A stretch of 17,021 bases of DNA from JBEVMS01 sp040508515. GTDB lineage: Bacteria; Pseudomonadota; Gammaproteobacteria; Xanthomonadales; Rhodanobacteraceae. Below, in pieces: positions 7,441-14,562 of the stretch. The notes beneath the pieces are model-generated. The model was not told the DNA's origin, did no database searches, and saw only the letters and a list, made by a program, of their open reading frames with translations. Both the position numbers and the translations under genes were made by a program. How positions within the stretch are numbered: position 1 is the stretch's first letter; every line of letters starts with the position of its first letter. The stretch lies in the NCBI GenBank assembly GCA_040508515.1, contig JBEVMS010000056.1:1-17021 (forward strand), in the 5' to 3' direction.

Positions 7441-8565
7441 TCAGGCCGCGGGCGGTTGCAGCAGTGAGCGCTCGCTGCTCGCGTCGAAGACGTGCAGCTT
7501 CTCGGTCTGGCAGCGCAGTCGGATCGGATCACCCATCGCCACCGAAACGTGGCTGTCGATCTGCGCGGTGACCCGGTGCGGGCCGACCAGTACCTGGATC
7601 ATGGTGACCGAACCGAGCGGTTCGACCACCTCGACCGTGCCGTTGAGCACGTTGTCGTTGTAGGCGTCTTCCGGCGCCAGGTAGCTGAGGTGTTCCGGAC
7701 GGATACCGACCACCGCTTCGGCGGCGCCATGGGCCGCCAGCACATCACCACGCGGACCGCGCAGATCGAGCGAGAAATGCGCGTCGGCGACGGTGCGTTT
7801 GTCCGTGCCGATCTGGCCGCGCAGAAAATTCATCGATGGCGTGCCGATGAACCCGGCGACGAACATGTTGGCGGGCCATTCGTAGAGCCGCTGCGGGGTA
7901 TCGATCTGCTGCACCTTGCCGTTGAGCATGACCACGATGCGCTGCCCCATGGTCATCGCTTCGACTTGGTCGTGGGTGACATAGAACGTGGTAACGCCCA
8001 GCTTGCGATGCAGCTTGACGATCTCGGCGCGGGTGTCCACGCGCAGTTTGGCGTCGAGGTTGGACAGCGGCTCGTCCATCAGGAACACCTGCGGCTGGCG
8101 CACGATCGCGCGGCCCAGCGCCACGCGCTGGCGCTGACCGCCGGACAGGGCGCGCGGCTTGCGTTCCAGCAGGTGGGCGATGTCCAGCACCTTGGCCGCA
8201 TCTTCCACCCGGGTCCTGATTTCGGCGTCAGGCATCTTTTTCAGGCGCAGTGCGAAGGCCATGTTCTCGAACACGCTCATGTGCGGATAGAGCGCGTAGC
8301 TCTGGAACACCATCGCGATGTCGCGATCCTTCGGCGCCACGTGGCTGACATCGCGTCCGCCGATTGCGATGCTGCCGCCGCTGATGCTTTCCAGCCCGGC
8401 GATCATGCGCATGGTGGTGGTCTTGCCGCAACCCGAAGGGCCGACCAGCACGATGAACTCGCCGTCCTTTGTGGTCAGGTTGAAGTCGTCCACCGCGTTG
8501 GCCGTGGCGTCGCTTGCCTTGCCACTGTAATTCTTGACGACATGCTTCAGTTCAACGATGGCCAT
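7441..8565 (-). CDS. Polyol/sugar ABC transporter ATPase (MalK/UgpC/SmoK type)
   Basis: This 374-residue cytosolic ATPase powers import through the two permeases upstream in the operon. Its nucleotide-binding domain has Walker A GPSGCGKTT (42-50), the Q-loop at Q88 in FQSYALYPH, signature LSGGQ (140-144), Walker B VFLMDEP (160-166) and the switch histidine H198. Residues from about 240 on form the TOBE/regulatory domain of the CUT1 ATPases (GIRPEHL). The length fits MalK, UgpC and SmoK. The N-terminal part has a few extra residues before AVDDFNL. The start is at ATG 8565, 36 nt after the second permease gene. Such ATPases sometimes serve several transporters, so exclusive pairing with this operon is inferred from position. 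Confidence 0.93.
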   Translation of the reverse strand: MAIVELKHVVKNYSGKASDATANAVDDFNLTTKDGEFIVLVGPSGCGKTTTMRMIAGLESISGGSIAIGGRDVSHVAPKDRDIAMVFQSYALYPHMSVFENMAFALRLKKMPDAEIRTRVEDAAKVLDIAHLLERKPRALSGGQRQRVALGRAIVRQPQVFLMDEPLSNLDAKLRVDTRAEIVKLHRKLGVTTFYVTHDQVEAMTMGQRIVVMLNGKVQQIDTPQRLYEWPANMFVAGFIGTPSMNFLRGQIGTDKRTVADAHFSLDLRGPRGDVLAAHGAAEAVVGIRPEHLSYLAPEDAYNDNVLNGTVEVVEPLGSVTMIQVLVGPHRVTAQIDSHVSVAMGDPIRLRCQTEKLHVFDASSERSLLQPPAA

Positions 8566-8601
8566 GGATGGAGAAACCTCTTCGATGTAAGGAGTGGCGC
8601 A

Positions 8602-9426
8602 TCACTTGACGGCGCCGAAGGTCAGGCCGCGGACCATCTGCCGTTGGGCGAACCAGCCCAGCACGATGATCGGCGCTACGGTAAGCACCGAGGCGGCCGA
8701 CATCTTGGCCCAAAACAGGCCTTCGGCACTCTTGAACGATGCGATGTAGACGGCCAGGGTGGCGGCGCTGTGGTCGGTCATGGTCAGGCTCCAGAAGGAC
8801 TCGTTCCAGGCCAGGATCAAGGCCAGCAGGCCCGACGAGGCAAGCCCCGGCAAGGCCAGCGGCAGGATCACGCGGAGCATGGTTTGCAGCGTGTTGGCGC
8901 CGTCGATGTCGGCCGCCTCGACGATGTCCTTGGGAATATCCTTGAAGTAGGAATAGACCATCCACACCAGCAGGGGCAGGTTCATCGTGGTGAAGAGCGC
9001 GGTCAGTCCCCAGATGTTGTCCAGCAGCCCCAGGTTCTTGTAGACCAAGTAGATGGGGATCAGTACACCGACCGCGGGAATGAACTTGGTCGAGACCATC
9101 CAGACCAGGGTGAAGTCGGTGCGTTTGGTCGGATAAAACGCCATCGCGTAGGCGGCTGGAATCGCCAACAGCAGCCCGACCAGGGTCGAGACTACCGCCG
9201 AGATCGCCGAATTGAGCGCGTAATGCATGTACCCGCTGCCTTGCTCGAAGGCCACCTTGAAGCTTTCCAGCGTGGGCACGAACAGGAAATGCGGGGTCAT
9301 GGTGAATGCGTTCTGCTCGGTCTTGAATGCCGTCAGCAGCATCCACAGGATCGGGAAGAACATGACCAGCGCCACCAGGTAGGCCAGCGCGGTAAGCAAG
9401 AAGTCCACATAGCGTCGGTGATTCAT
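8602..9426 (-). CDS. Polyol ABC transporter permease, MalG/SmoG type
   Basis: The 274-residue inner-membrane protein has about six hydrophobic segments, the first at residues 9-31. It carries the EAA loop that docks on the ATPase (EAADIDGANTLQTMLRVILP, about 170-189). The C-terminus ends in RGLTFGAVK, like MalG-type permeases (CUT1, BPD_transp_1), where the last residues reach into the ATPase dimer. Its ATG overlaps the stop of the preceding permease gene by 4 nt (ATGA), so the two subunits are likely made in equal amounts. Together they form the membrane channel for the polyol caught by the binding protein. Substrate is inferred from the dehydrogenase in the same operon. Confidence 0.92.
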   Translation of the reverse strand: MNHRRYVDFLLTALAYLVALVMFFPILWMLLTAFKTEQNAFTMTPHFLFVPTLESFKVAFEQGSGYMHYALNSAISAVVSTLVGLLLAIPAAYAMAFYPTKRTDFTLVWMVSTKFIPAVGVLIPIYLVYKNLGLLDNIWGLTALFTTMNLPLLVWMVYSYFKDIPKDIVEAADIDGANTLQTMLRVILPLALPGLASSGLLALILAWNESFWSLTMTDHSAATLAVYIASFKSAEGLFWAKMSAASVLTVAPIIVLGWFAQRQMVRGLTFGAVK

Positions 9427-10355
9427 CGCGCGCTCCCTGCATTCAAGTTACCGGCCACGAAGCGGATCAGAAAAATCGAGAAGAGATTGGCCAGGATCAC
9501 CGCGCCGATCGCCGCGGCGGAAGACACGCCGATGTCGTACTGGAAGAACGCCGCCTGGTAGATGTAGTAAGGCAGGTTGGTGGTTGCCGTACCCGGGCCG
9601 CCCGAGGTGGTGGTGTAGATCTCGGCGAACGAGGTCAGGAAAAAAATGCTCTCCAGCATCACCACCACGTAGAGCACCTGGCCAAGGTGCGGCACGACGA
9701 TGTGGCGAAACTCCTGCCACTTGTTGGCGCCATCCAGGCGTACTGCCTCGATTTGGTCTTCCGGCAGCGATTGCAGGCCGGTGAGCAAAATCAGCAGGGC
9801 GAATGGAATCCATTCCCACGACACCATGATGATGATCGAGAGCATCGGGTAATGCGCCAGCCAGTCGATAGGGTTGAGCCCGAAGTGGCGGAATACCCAC
9901 GACAGCAGGCCGTAGACCGGATGGAACAACATATTCTTCCAGATCAGCCCCGTCACCACCGGCATGACGAAGAAGGGCGCGATCGCCAGGGTGCGGGCCA
10001 CCCCGCGACCGATGAAGGTTCGATTGAACAGCAGTGCCAACGCCAGCCCCAGGCTGACCGTGATGAGCAGGCTGGCACCGACCAGGATCAAGGTGTTCAG
10101 CAGCGCATCCCAGAAGGTGGGATCGGTGAACAGCAGCTTGAAATTCATGATCCCGGCGAAGCCGCGTATATCCGGCATCATCAGGTTGTAATTGCGAAAC
10201 GCGTAGTACAGCGTCATCACCAACGGCACGATCATCCAGACAAACAGGAAGATCACCGCCGGGGCGAGCAAGCGCCGGACCGGTGCTGATGACAGCCGTG
10301 CTTTAGGCTTGGCACGCTCCACGCGGGGTGGCAGGGCGACCGTAGGAGATGTCAT
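9423..10355 (-). CDS. Polyol ABC transporter permease, MalF/SmoF type
   Basis: The 310-residue inner-membrane permease starts with a basic, proline-rich cytosolic tail of about 28 residues. Six or so transmembrane segments follow. The EAA docking loop EAVRLDGANKWQEFRHIVVP lies at about 203-222. It belongs to the CUT1 carbohydrate uptake family, with the length of SmoF/MtlF-type subunits rather than the much longer MalF. The ATG at 10355 lacks a clear ribosome-binding site. It lies 113 nt behind the binding-protein gene, across two strong stem-loops, and overlaps the next permease gene by 4 nt. Confidence 0.92.
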   Translation of the reverse strand: MTSPTVALPPRVERAKPKARLSSAPVRRLLAPAVIFLFVWMIVPLVMTLYYAFRNYNLMMPDIRGFAGIMNFKLLFTDPTFWDALLNTLILVGASLLITVSLGLALALLFNRTFIGRGVARTLAIAPFFVMPVVTGLIWKNMLFHPVYGLLSWVFRHFGLNPIDWLAHYPMLSIIIMVSWEWIPFALLILLTGLQSLPEDQIEAVRLDGANKWQEFRHIVVPHLGQVLYVVVMLESIFFLTSFAEIYTTTSGGPGTATTNLPYYIYQAAFFQYDIGVSSAAAIGAVILANLFSIFLIRFVAGNLNAGSAR

Positions 10356-10410
10356 GTGAGGGAGATTCCGTTGGATCGGGCGCCAGCACCCGTGAACAGC
10401 TAACGACGAG

Positions 10411-10459
10411 ATGGGCGCGCAATGACGCCCATGCGCCGGGCCGCTTGAGCGACCCGGCG
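10411..10459 (-). other. Tandem stem-loops between binding-protein and permease genes
   Basis: Two hairpins lie back to back. The first (10434-10459) pairs CGCCGGG-type arms with CCCGGCG and extends inward through CGCT/AGCG, giving a stem of about 12 bp with a tiny loop. The second (10411-10432) pairs ATGGGCG with CGCCCAT over an 8-nt loop. Neither has a U-tract. Such structures often protect the upstream binding-protein mRNA from 3' decay and reduce permease expression. Confidence 0.55.
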
Positions 10460-10468
10460 AGCGTGCGC

Positions 10469-11773
<1,305 letters not shown>

Positions 11774-11957
11774 GTGTGTCGCTCCTTTGTGGCGACCTTG
11801 GCCGCCGTGTTTGATTTTGATGCGCCCCATGGCCGGATCGTCGTGCCCTCGATCACCATCACACTGACCTGGCGCCATCAAAAAGCATCGCATTGTCGCG
11901 GGTGCGCGGTGCATCGCACTGACGGCTTGGCAAGTTGTAGGCGTCGCCCAGACATCC

Positions 11958-11976
11958 TTTGGTCAGGGGATCAATT
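11958..11976. promoter_or_regulatory. Operator-like imperfect palindrome in the polyol operon leader
   Basis: TTGGTC and GATCAA (11959-11974) form imperfect inverted arms around a 4-nt spacer. The half-sites resemble TTGATC of the operators at 14279-14294 and 14520-14537, but the spacing is 2 nt shorter. It lies just downstream of the predicted start site of the polyol operon. It could bind the SorC regulator. The match is weak. Confidence 0.3.
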
Positions 11977-11984
11977 AGCAAACG

Positions 11985-12013
11985 ATGATGTGCTGCTTTG
12001 GTTGATTGTTCAA
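11985..12013 (-). promoter_or_regulatory. Putative promoter of the polyol transporter operon
   Basis: On the minus strand TTGAAC (12008-12013) and CATCAT (11985-11990) are exactly 17 nt apart, each 4 of 6 matches to the sigma-70 boxes. Transcription would begin near 11978, leaving a leader of about 205 nt. The surrounding 140 bp are clearly more AT-rich than the neighbourhood, which supports a regulatory role. Confidence 0.45.
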
Positions 12014-12044
12014 GCAAGAACACGTCGCGCCACACCATGCAGGC

Positions 12045-12067
12045 ATGCTGCAACTGCAGCATTTTTT
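12045..12067 (+). terminator. Intrinsic terminator on the plus strand with no gene before it
   Basis: ATGCTGCA (12045-12052) and TGCAGCAT (12055-12062) are perfect inverted arms separated by AC. Folded as RNA this gives a 7-bp stem with a 4-nt loop. Six T residues follow (12062-12067). On the plus strand this is a textbook terminator, yet no plus-strand protein gene ends nearby. It may end a small RNA transcribed from somewhere in 11780-12040. Alternatively the palindrome is a protein-binding site upstream of the polyol operon promoter. Confidence 0.5.
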
Positions 12068-12687
12068 ATGCTTTTTCTCAGCGCCTGGATATGTACCGCC
12101 GAGTCGATGGGGTGATGTCTGGCGTGCGTAAGTTAGGCGGCTAACTACCCTCTGCACGAACGCAGAAGCCGTGATGGCACAGGCCAGAGTTGGGTGACGC
12201 CCGAGGGCATGCCGAGACCATGAGCGCACACGTCGGCGAAGCGCGGCACCTCGACCTGGCGACGCAAAGCCGCGTGCCAGCACTGGCGCACCATGGCTTA
12301 TGCCGTCACGCGCAAAGCGCACCCACCGCATGCTGAGAAGCGCACTTACCGATTGCCCGGGAACAGCTCGCCGGCACGATCACGACCGTGCATCGGCGAC
12401 CCGAAAGCGGATGCCAAGATCAAAGCCAACGCTCCGCTCACATCGGGCGGTGGTGGAGCCGGCCGCCATCGCCAACGAATAGCCACTCGGCTCCAAACGG
12501 GCTGCGTACGCATCGTTCGCGAAGCGGTCTGCCCAGCGTTGTGCAAGGACGCGGTGGCATCAGTCGGAGCGGTGCATGTGCTTTGAAAAAATCACTTTCT
12601 GACGGCAACCGCGAGTGCGGCCCGCGTCGAGGAAGCGGCTGCGGCGCAGGCTGTGAGCGCTTGTTGTTTAAGTGCGGCCCCGACGCG
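12068..12687. other. Non-coding stretch downstream of the SorC gene
   Basis: About 620 bp of GC-rich sequence without a supportable gene. Several short open frames exist on both strands, but none has a ribosome-binding site plus a recognisable product. One minus-strand frame (roughly 12380-12550) reads protein-like, with segments such as RWADRFANDAYAARLEPSGY. It is closed by stops on both sides and has no ATG, so it may be a gene remnant. A T-rich run on the minus strand (12585-12591) after a weak stem could end the SorC transcript. Confidence 0.4.
12131..12146. repeat. Perfect 6-bp inverted repeat with GCGG spacer
   Basis: AGTTAG (12131-12136) and CTAACT (12141-12146) flank GCGG. Outer GT/AC bases would extend the symmetry if one A is bulged. 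It lies about 150 bp upstream of the predicted polyol operon start. The shape suits a dimeric transcription-factor site, but no family can be named. Confidence 0.4.
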
Positions 12688-13644
12688 TCAATCGGCGGTG
12701 TCGGTGGCCTGCGCCAGACTCAATACGGTTTGCGCGATCGATTGGGTGGTGGCCAGGGTGTCGATCGCGCCGGTGCGCAGCGCGCCCAGGATGCCGGTGA
12801 CTTTGGTCGGTTCGCTGGCCATGGCGATGACGTTGGGGATGCGCTTGAGGTCGTCCAGGGTCAGGCCGATCACGCGCCCGCGCAGCAAGGTGGTGGTGGG
12901 GCGTCCGTGGATGTCGATGAAGTCGTAGCCCATGATGTCGCCGACCGCGCCGAGCTGTTTGGCGGCGCTGATTTCCTCGGGCGTGAACCAGCCCATGCGG
13001 ACCATGTTGCTGTCTTCGAGAATGTCGCCGATGCCGACCAGGGCGATGTCCGCGCGCTGCGCCTTGCTGAGTGACTGGCGTACGGTGTCGTTGCTCAGCA
13101 GCGCATCCAGTACTTGCTTGTCGTTGACCAGTGCGGGCGCGTAGAGCGTTTCGCTGTCGCCGCCGAAGCGTGCGGCCAGCCGTCGGCAGATATGGTCGGC
13201 GTTCATTGCTTCCCCGCCGCGGTACGAGCCGCCGATGGCGCAGACGAAGGAGCTGGCGCGCTGCGTGGTGGACACGGCGTGGTGCGACACCGCGCTGACA
13301 TTGCGACCCATGCCGACTGCGACCAGGCTGCCGTCGGTGAGGACGCGGTCCAGGTAACTGGCAACCAGTCCGGCCAGCAATTCGCGCTGGCTGTCCTGAT
13401 CCTTATGATCGACCGAGATGATCGCGCGCTGTATCCCGAAGCGGCTGACCAGTTCCTGCTCCAGCGCTTGGGTGGCGCGTGGGTGGTGGCGTACGCGGAT
13501 TTCCACGATGCCTTCCTGCTCGGCGCGCTTGAGCAGCCGGCCGACTTTGGCGCGCGAGATCGAGAACTTCTTGGCCAGGTCTTCCTGGGTGAGGCCGTCG
13601 ACGTAATAGAGTTTGGCCAGTTGGGTCAGCTCATCGGTGGACAT
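12688..13644 (-). CDS. SorC/DeoR-family sugar-binding transcriptional regulator
   Basis: The 318-residue protein has an N-terminal helix-turn-helix (about residues 19-41, GLTQEDLAKKFSISRAKVGR). A large sugar-binding domain follows, typical of the SorC family (GMGRNVSAVSHH, VCAIGGSYRG, ALVGIGDI). The family includes SorC, DeoR of Bacillus, SmoC-like and EryD regulators. These usually bind as tetramers and release DNA when a sugar phosphate or polyol binds. The ATG at 13644 is chosen over the TTG one codon earlier. No strong ribosome-binding site is seen. It lies between the isomerase gene and the polyol operon, all on the minus strand, so it could control either or both. The palindromic TGATCA sites near 14279 and 14520 are its most likely targets. 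Confidence 0.9.
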   Translation of the reverse strand: MSTDELTQLAKLYYVDGLTQEDLAKKFSISRAKVGRLLKRAEQEGIVEIRVRHHPRATQALEQELVSRFGIQRAIISVDHKDQDSQRELLAGLVASYLDRVLTDGSLVAVGMGRNVSAVSHHAVSTTQRASSFVCAIGGSYRGGEAMNADHICRRLAARFGGDSETLYAPALVNDKQVLDALLSNDTVRQSLSKAQRADIALVGIGDILEDSNMVRMGWFTPEEISAAKQLGAVGDIMGYDFIDIHGRPTTTLLRGRVIGLTLDDLKRIPNVIAMASEPTKVTGILGALRTGAIDTLATTQSIAQTVLSLAQATDTAD

Positions 13645-13729
13645 CAAGGCGCTCGGTCGGCGTGCAGGCGGAGGAGGGGACGGCCAGTTCGGGCCGTGCG
13701 CCGGTGGCGGCGTCAGGCATTAGGAACGC

Positions 13730-13758
13730 ATTGTCCCCGAGCAGCTACCGCGCAGCAA
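13730..13758 (-). promoter_or_regulatory. Weak promoter candidate for the SorC gene
   Basis: On the minus strand TTGCTG (13753-13758) and GACAAT (13730-13735) are 17 nt apart. The boxes are imperfect. It lies in the 132-bp gap between the isomerase stop and the regulator start, so the regulator may have its own promoter besides read-through. Confidence 0.3.
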
Positions 13759-13776
13759 TTTTGCCGACCGCACCGG

Positions 13777-14253
13777 TTACCGGGCAGGTGGCGGGCTGCC
13801 GGCCAACTGGGCTTCGTAGTCGGTGATGCGCTGCACCTTGGGCTGCGAACGGCCGCCATCGAATTCGGCGCGCAGCCAGGCGTCGATGATGCTGTTGGCC
13901 AGTTCGCTGCCGATCACCCGCGCGCCCAGAGTGATGATCTGCGCATCGTTGCTGCGCCGCGCGCGTTCGGCCGAGTAGGTGTCGTGGCATTGCGCAGCGC
14001 GCACGCCAGGCACTTTGTTGGCGGCAATCGCCACGCCGATGCCGGTACCGCAGGCCAGGATCGCCCGCGGAAATTCGCCGCTAGCCACGCGCTGCGCTAC
14101 GTCCACCGCCACGTCCGCGTACAGCGCGGTCTGCTCGGCGCTGTGGGTACCGAAGTCGGTCAACTCCACCTGCGGATGATTCACCGCCAGGTGACGCTTG
14201 AGCGATTCCTTCAGCGCAAAGGCGGCTTCGTCGCAGCCGATCGCCACTTTCAT
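13777..14253 (-). CDS. RpiB/LacAB-family sugar-phosphate isomerase with atypical active site
   Basis: This 158-residue cytosolic protein has the RpiB/LacAB fold signature. It shows GCDEAAF at the N-terminus (D8), the catalytic cysteine loop CGTGIG (C68, T70), ANKVPGVRA and SNDAQIITLGARVIG. The family interconverts aldose and ketose phosphates. By hand alignment to E. coli RpiB, C66 is kept as C68. However, H10 becomes E9, the ring-opening H99 becomes S101, H134 becomes S136 and R137 becomes K139. The usual YP pair near residue 43 is also absent. This argues against a plain ribose-5-phosphate isomerase and for another substrate, such as a tetrulose phosphate that needs no ring opening. The ATG at 14253 has GAGGG 6 nt upstream. 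It is divergent from an Rbs-type importer and precedes the SorC gene. The family is firm and the substrate is unknown. Confidence 0.88.
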   Translation of the reverse strand: MKVAIGCDEAAFALKESLKRHLAVNHPQVELTDFGTHSAEQTALYADVAVDVAQRVASGEFPRAILACGTGIGVAIAANKVPGVRAAQCHDTYSAERARRSNDAQIITLGARVIGSELANSIIDAWLRAEFDGGRSQPKVQRITDYEAQLAGSPPPAR

Positions 14254-14269
14254 GTGATGCCCTCGTCGA

Positions 14270-14294
14270 TTGATCAAAAGATCATTACTGATCA
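14270..14294. promoter_or_regulatory. TGATCA operator, isomerase side
   Basis: GATCA-TTAC-TGATC (14280-14293) is an inverted repeat. A further TTGATCAA palindrome lies beside it (14270-14277). The 15-nt core GATCATTACTGATCA (14280-14294) matches the importer-side site with one difference. It lies about 16-31 nt downstream of the predicted isomerase start site, a position suited to repression. Confidence 0.6.
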
Positions 14295-14316
14295 TTTGAT
14301 TGATTACTTCAGCCGG

Positions 14317-14346
14317 TTTATAGGCTGATCGTGCGCAAAGTGTCAA
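14317..14346 (-). promoter_or_regulatory. Strong sigma-70 promoter of the isomerase gene
   Basis: On the minus strand a perfect TTGACA (14341-14346) is followed after 18 nt by TATAAA (14317-14322). The start would be near 14310, with a leader of about 57 nt containing the operator and a GAGGG ribosome-binding site. Confidence 0.7.
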
Positions 14347-14407
14347 GCCCGCCTCGCGGGGGCGGTGAAGACCTTCTTCGGGGTGCGTATAGATGTGCCT
14401 TGCGAAA

Positions 14408-14424
14408 TTGTTGCTTTGCAACAA
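14408..14424. repeat. Central palindrome in the divergent control region
   Basis: TTGTTGC (14408-14414) and GCAACAA (14418-14424) are perfect 7-bp inverted arms with a TTT spacer. It lies between the two divergent promoters and differs from the TGATCA operators. It could bind a second regulator or activator. Confidence 0.5.
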
Positions 14425-14471
14425 CCACTTGCGTGTGATTTCTTGCGCGTTACGAAATCGTCGTTTGCGTG

Positions 14472-14501
14472 TTGACAGTCCAAATTTGCTGTGATTACCA
14501 T
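14472..14501 (+). promoter_or_regulatory. Promoter of the Rbs-type importer operon
   Basis: A perfect TTGACA (14472-14477) is followed after 18 nt by TACCAT (14496-14501, four of six matches). The start would be near 14508, so the operator at 14520-14537 covers the early transcribed region. Confidence 0.6.
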
Positions 14502-14519
14502 CCGTCCCCATGCTGTCAA

Positions 14520-14537
14520 TTGATCATCACTGATCAA
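14520..14537. promoter_or_regulatory. TGATCA operator, importer side
   Basis: TTGATCA-TCAC-TGATCAA is a perfect 7-bp inverted repeat with a 4-nt spacer. Its core repeats the isomerase-side operator with a single T/C change. It lies about 12-29 nt after the predicted start site and 25 nt before the GTG start of the ATPase gene. It is the best candidate site for the SorC regulator encoded nearby. Confidence 0.65.
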
Positions 14538-14562
14538 AAGTCACAATCACCGGAGGCAAGCC

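Larger units (their letters stand above)
14254..14562. promoter_or_regulatory. Divergent control region between isomerase and importer genes
   Basis: This 309-bp region holds two back-to-back promoters, two matching palindromic operators and a central palindrome, listed separately. It is markedly more AT-rich than the flanking genes. An 8-nt direct repeat TTGCGTGT occurs at 14429-14436 and 14465-14472, upstream of the plus-strand promoter. Confidence 0.7.

Noticed and set aside
7305..7532. N-terminal extension of the dehydrogenase frame upstream of 7304
   Set aside because: The extra residues overlap the end of the ATPase gene, are Arg/Cys-rich and precede the family's usual N-terminus. The ATG at 7304 has an AAGGA site.
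7492..9561. Very long plus-strand open frame (about 690 codons) opposite the ATPase and permease genes
   Set aside because: Its translation is rich in His, Gln, Arg, Asp and Gly with no domain. It mirrors the codon pattern of the real minus-strand genes in GC-rich DNA.
11840..11870. TGTGA-like CRP site in the leader of the polyol operon
   Set aside because: Only one half-site is good (TGTGATGGTGATCGA). The second half does not match TCACA and the position is far downstream of the predicted promoter.
11975..12331. Minus-strand open frame of 118 codons in the gap before the polyol operon
   Set aside because: It has no ribosome-binding site or recognisable domain, has odd Cys/Lys clusters at its end, and runs across the orphan terminator and the promoter candidate.
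12380..12550. Possible remnant of a protein gene on the minus strand
   Set aside because: A 58-codon stretch looks protein-like but has stops on both sides, no start codon and only moderate third-position GC. It was not strong enough to call a pseudogene.
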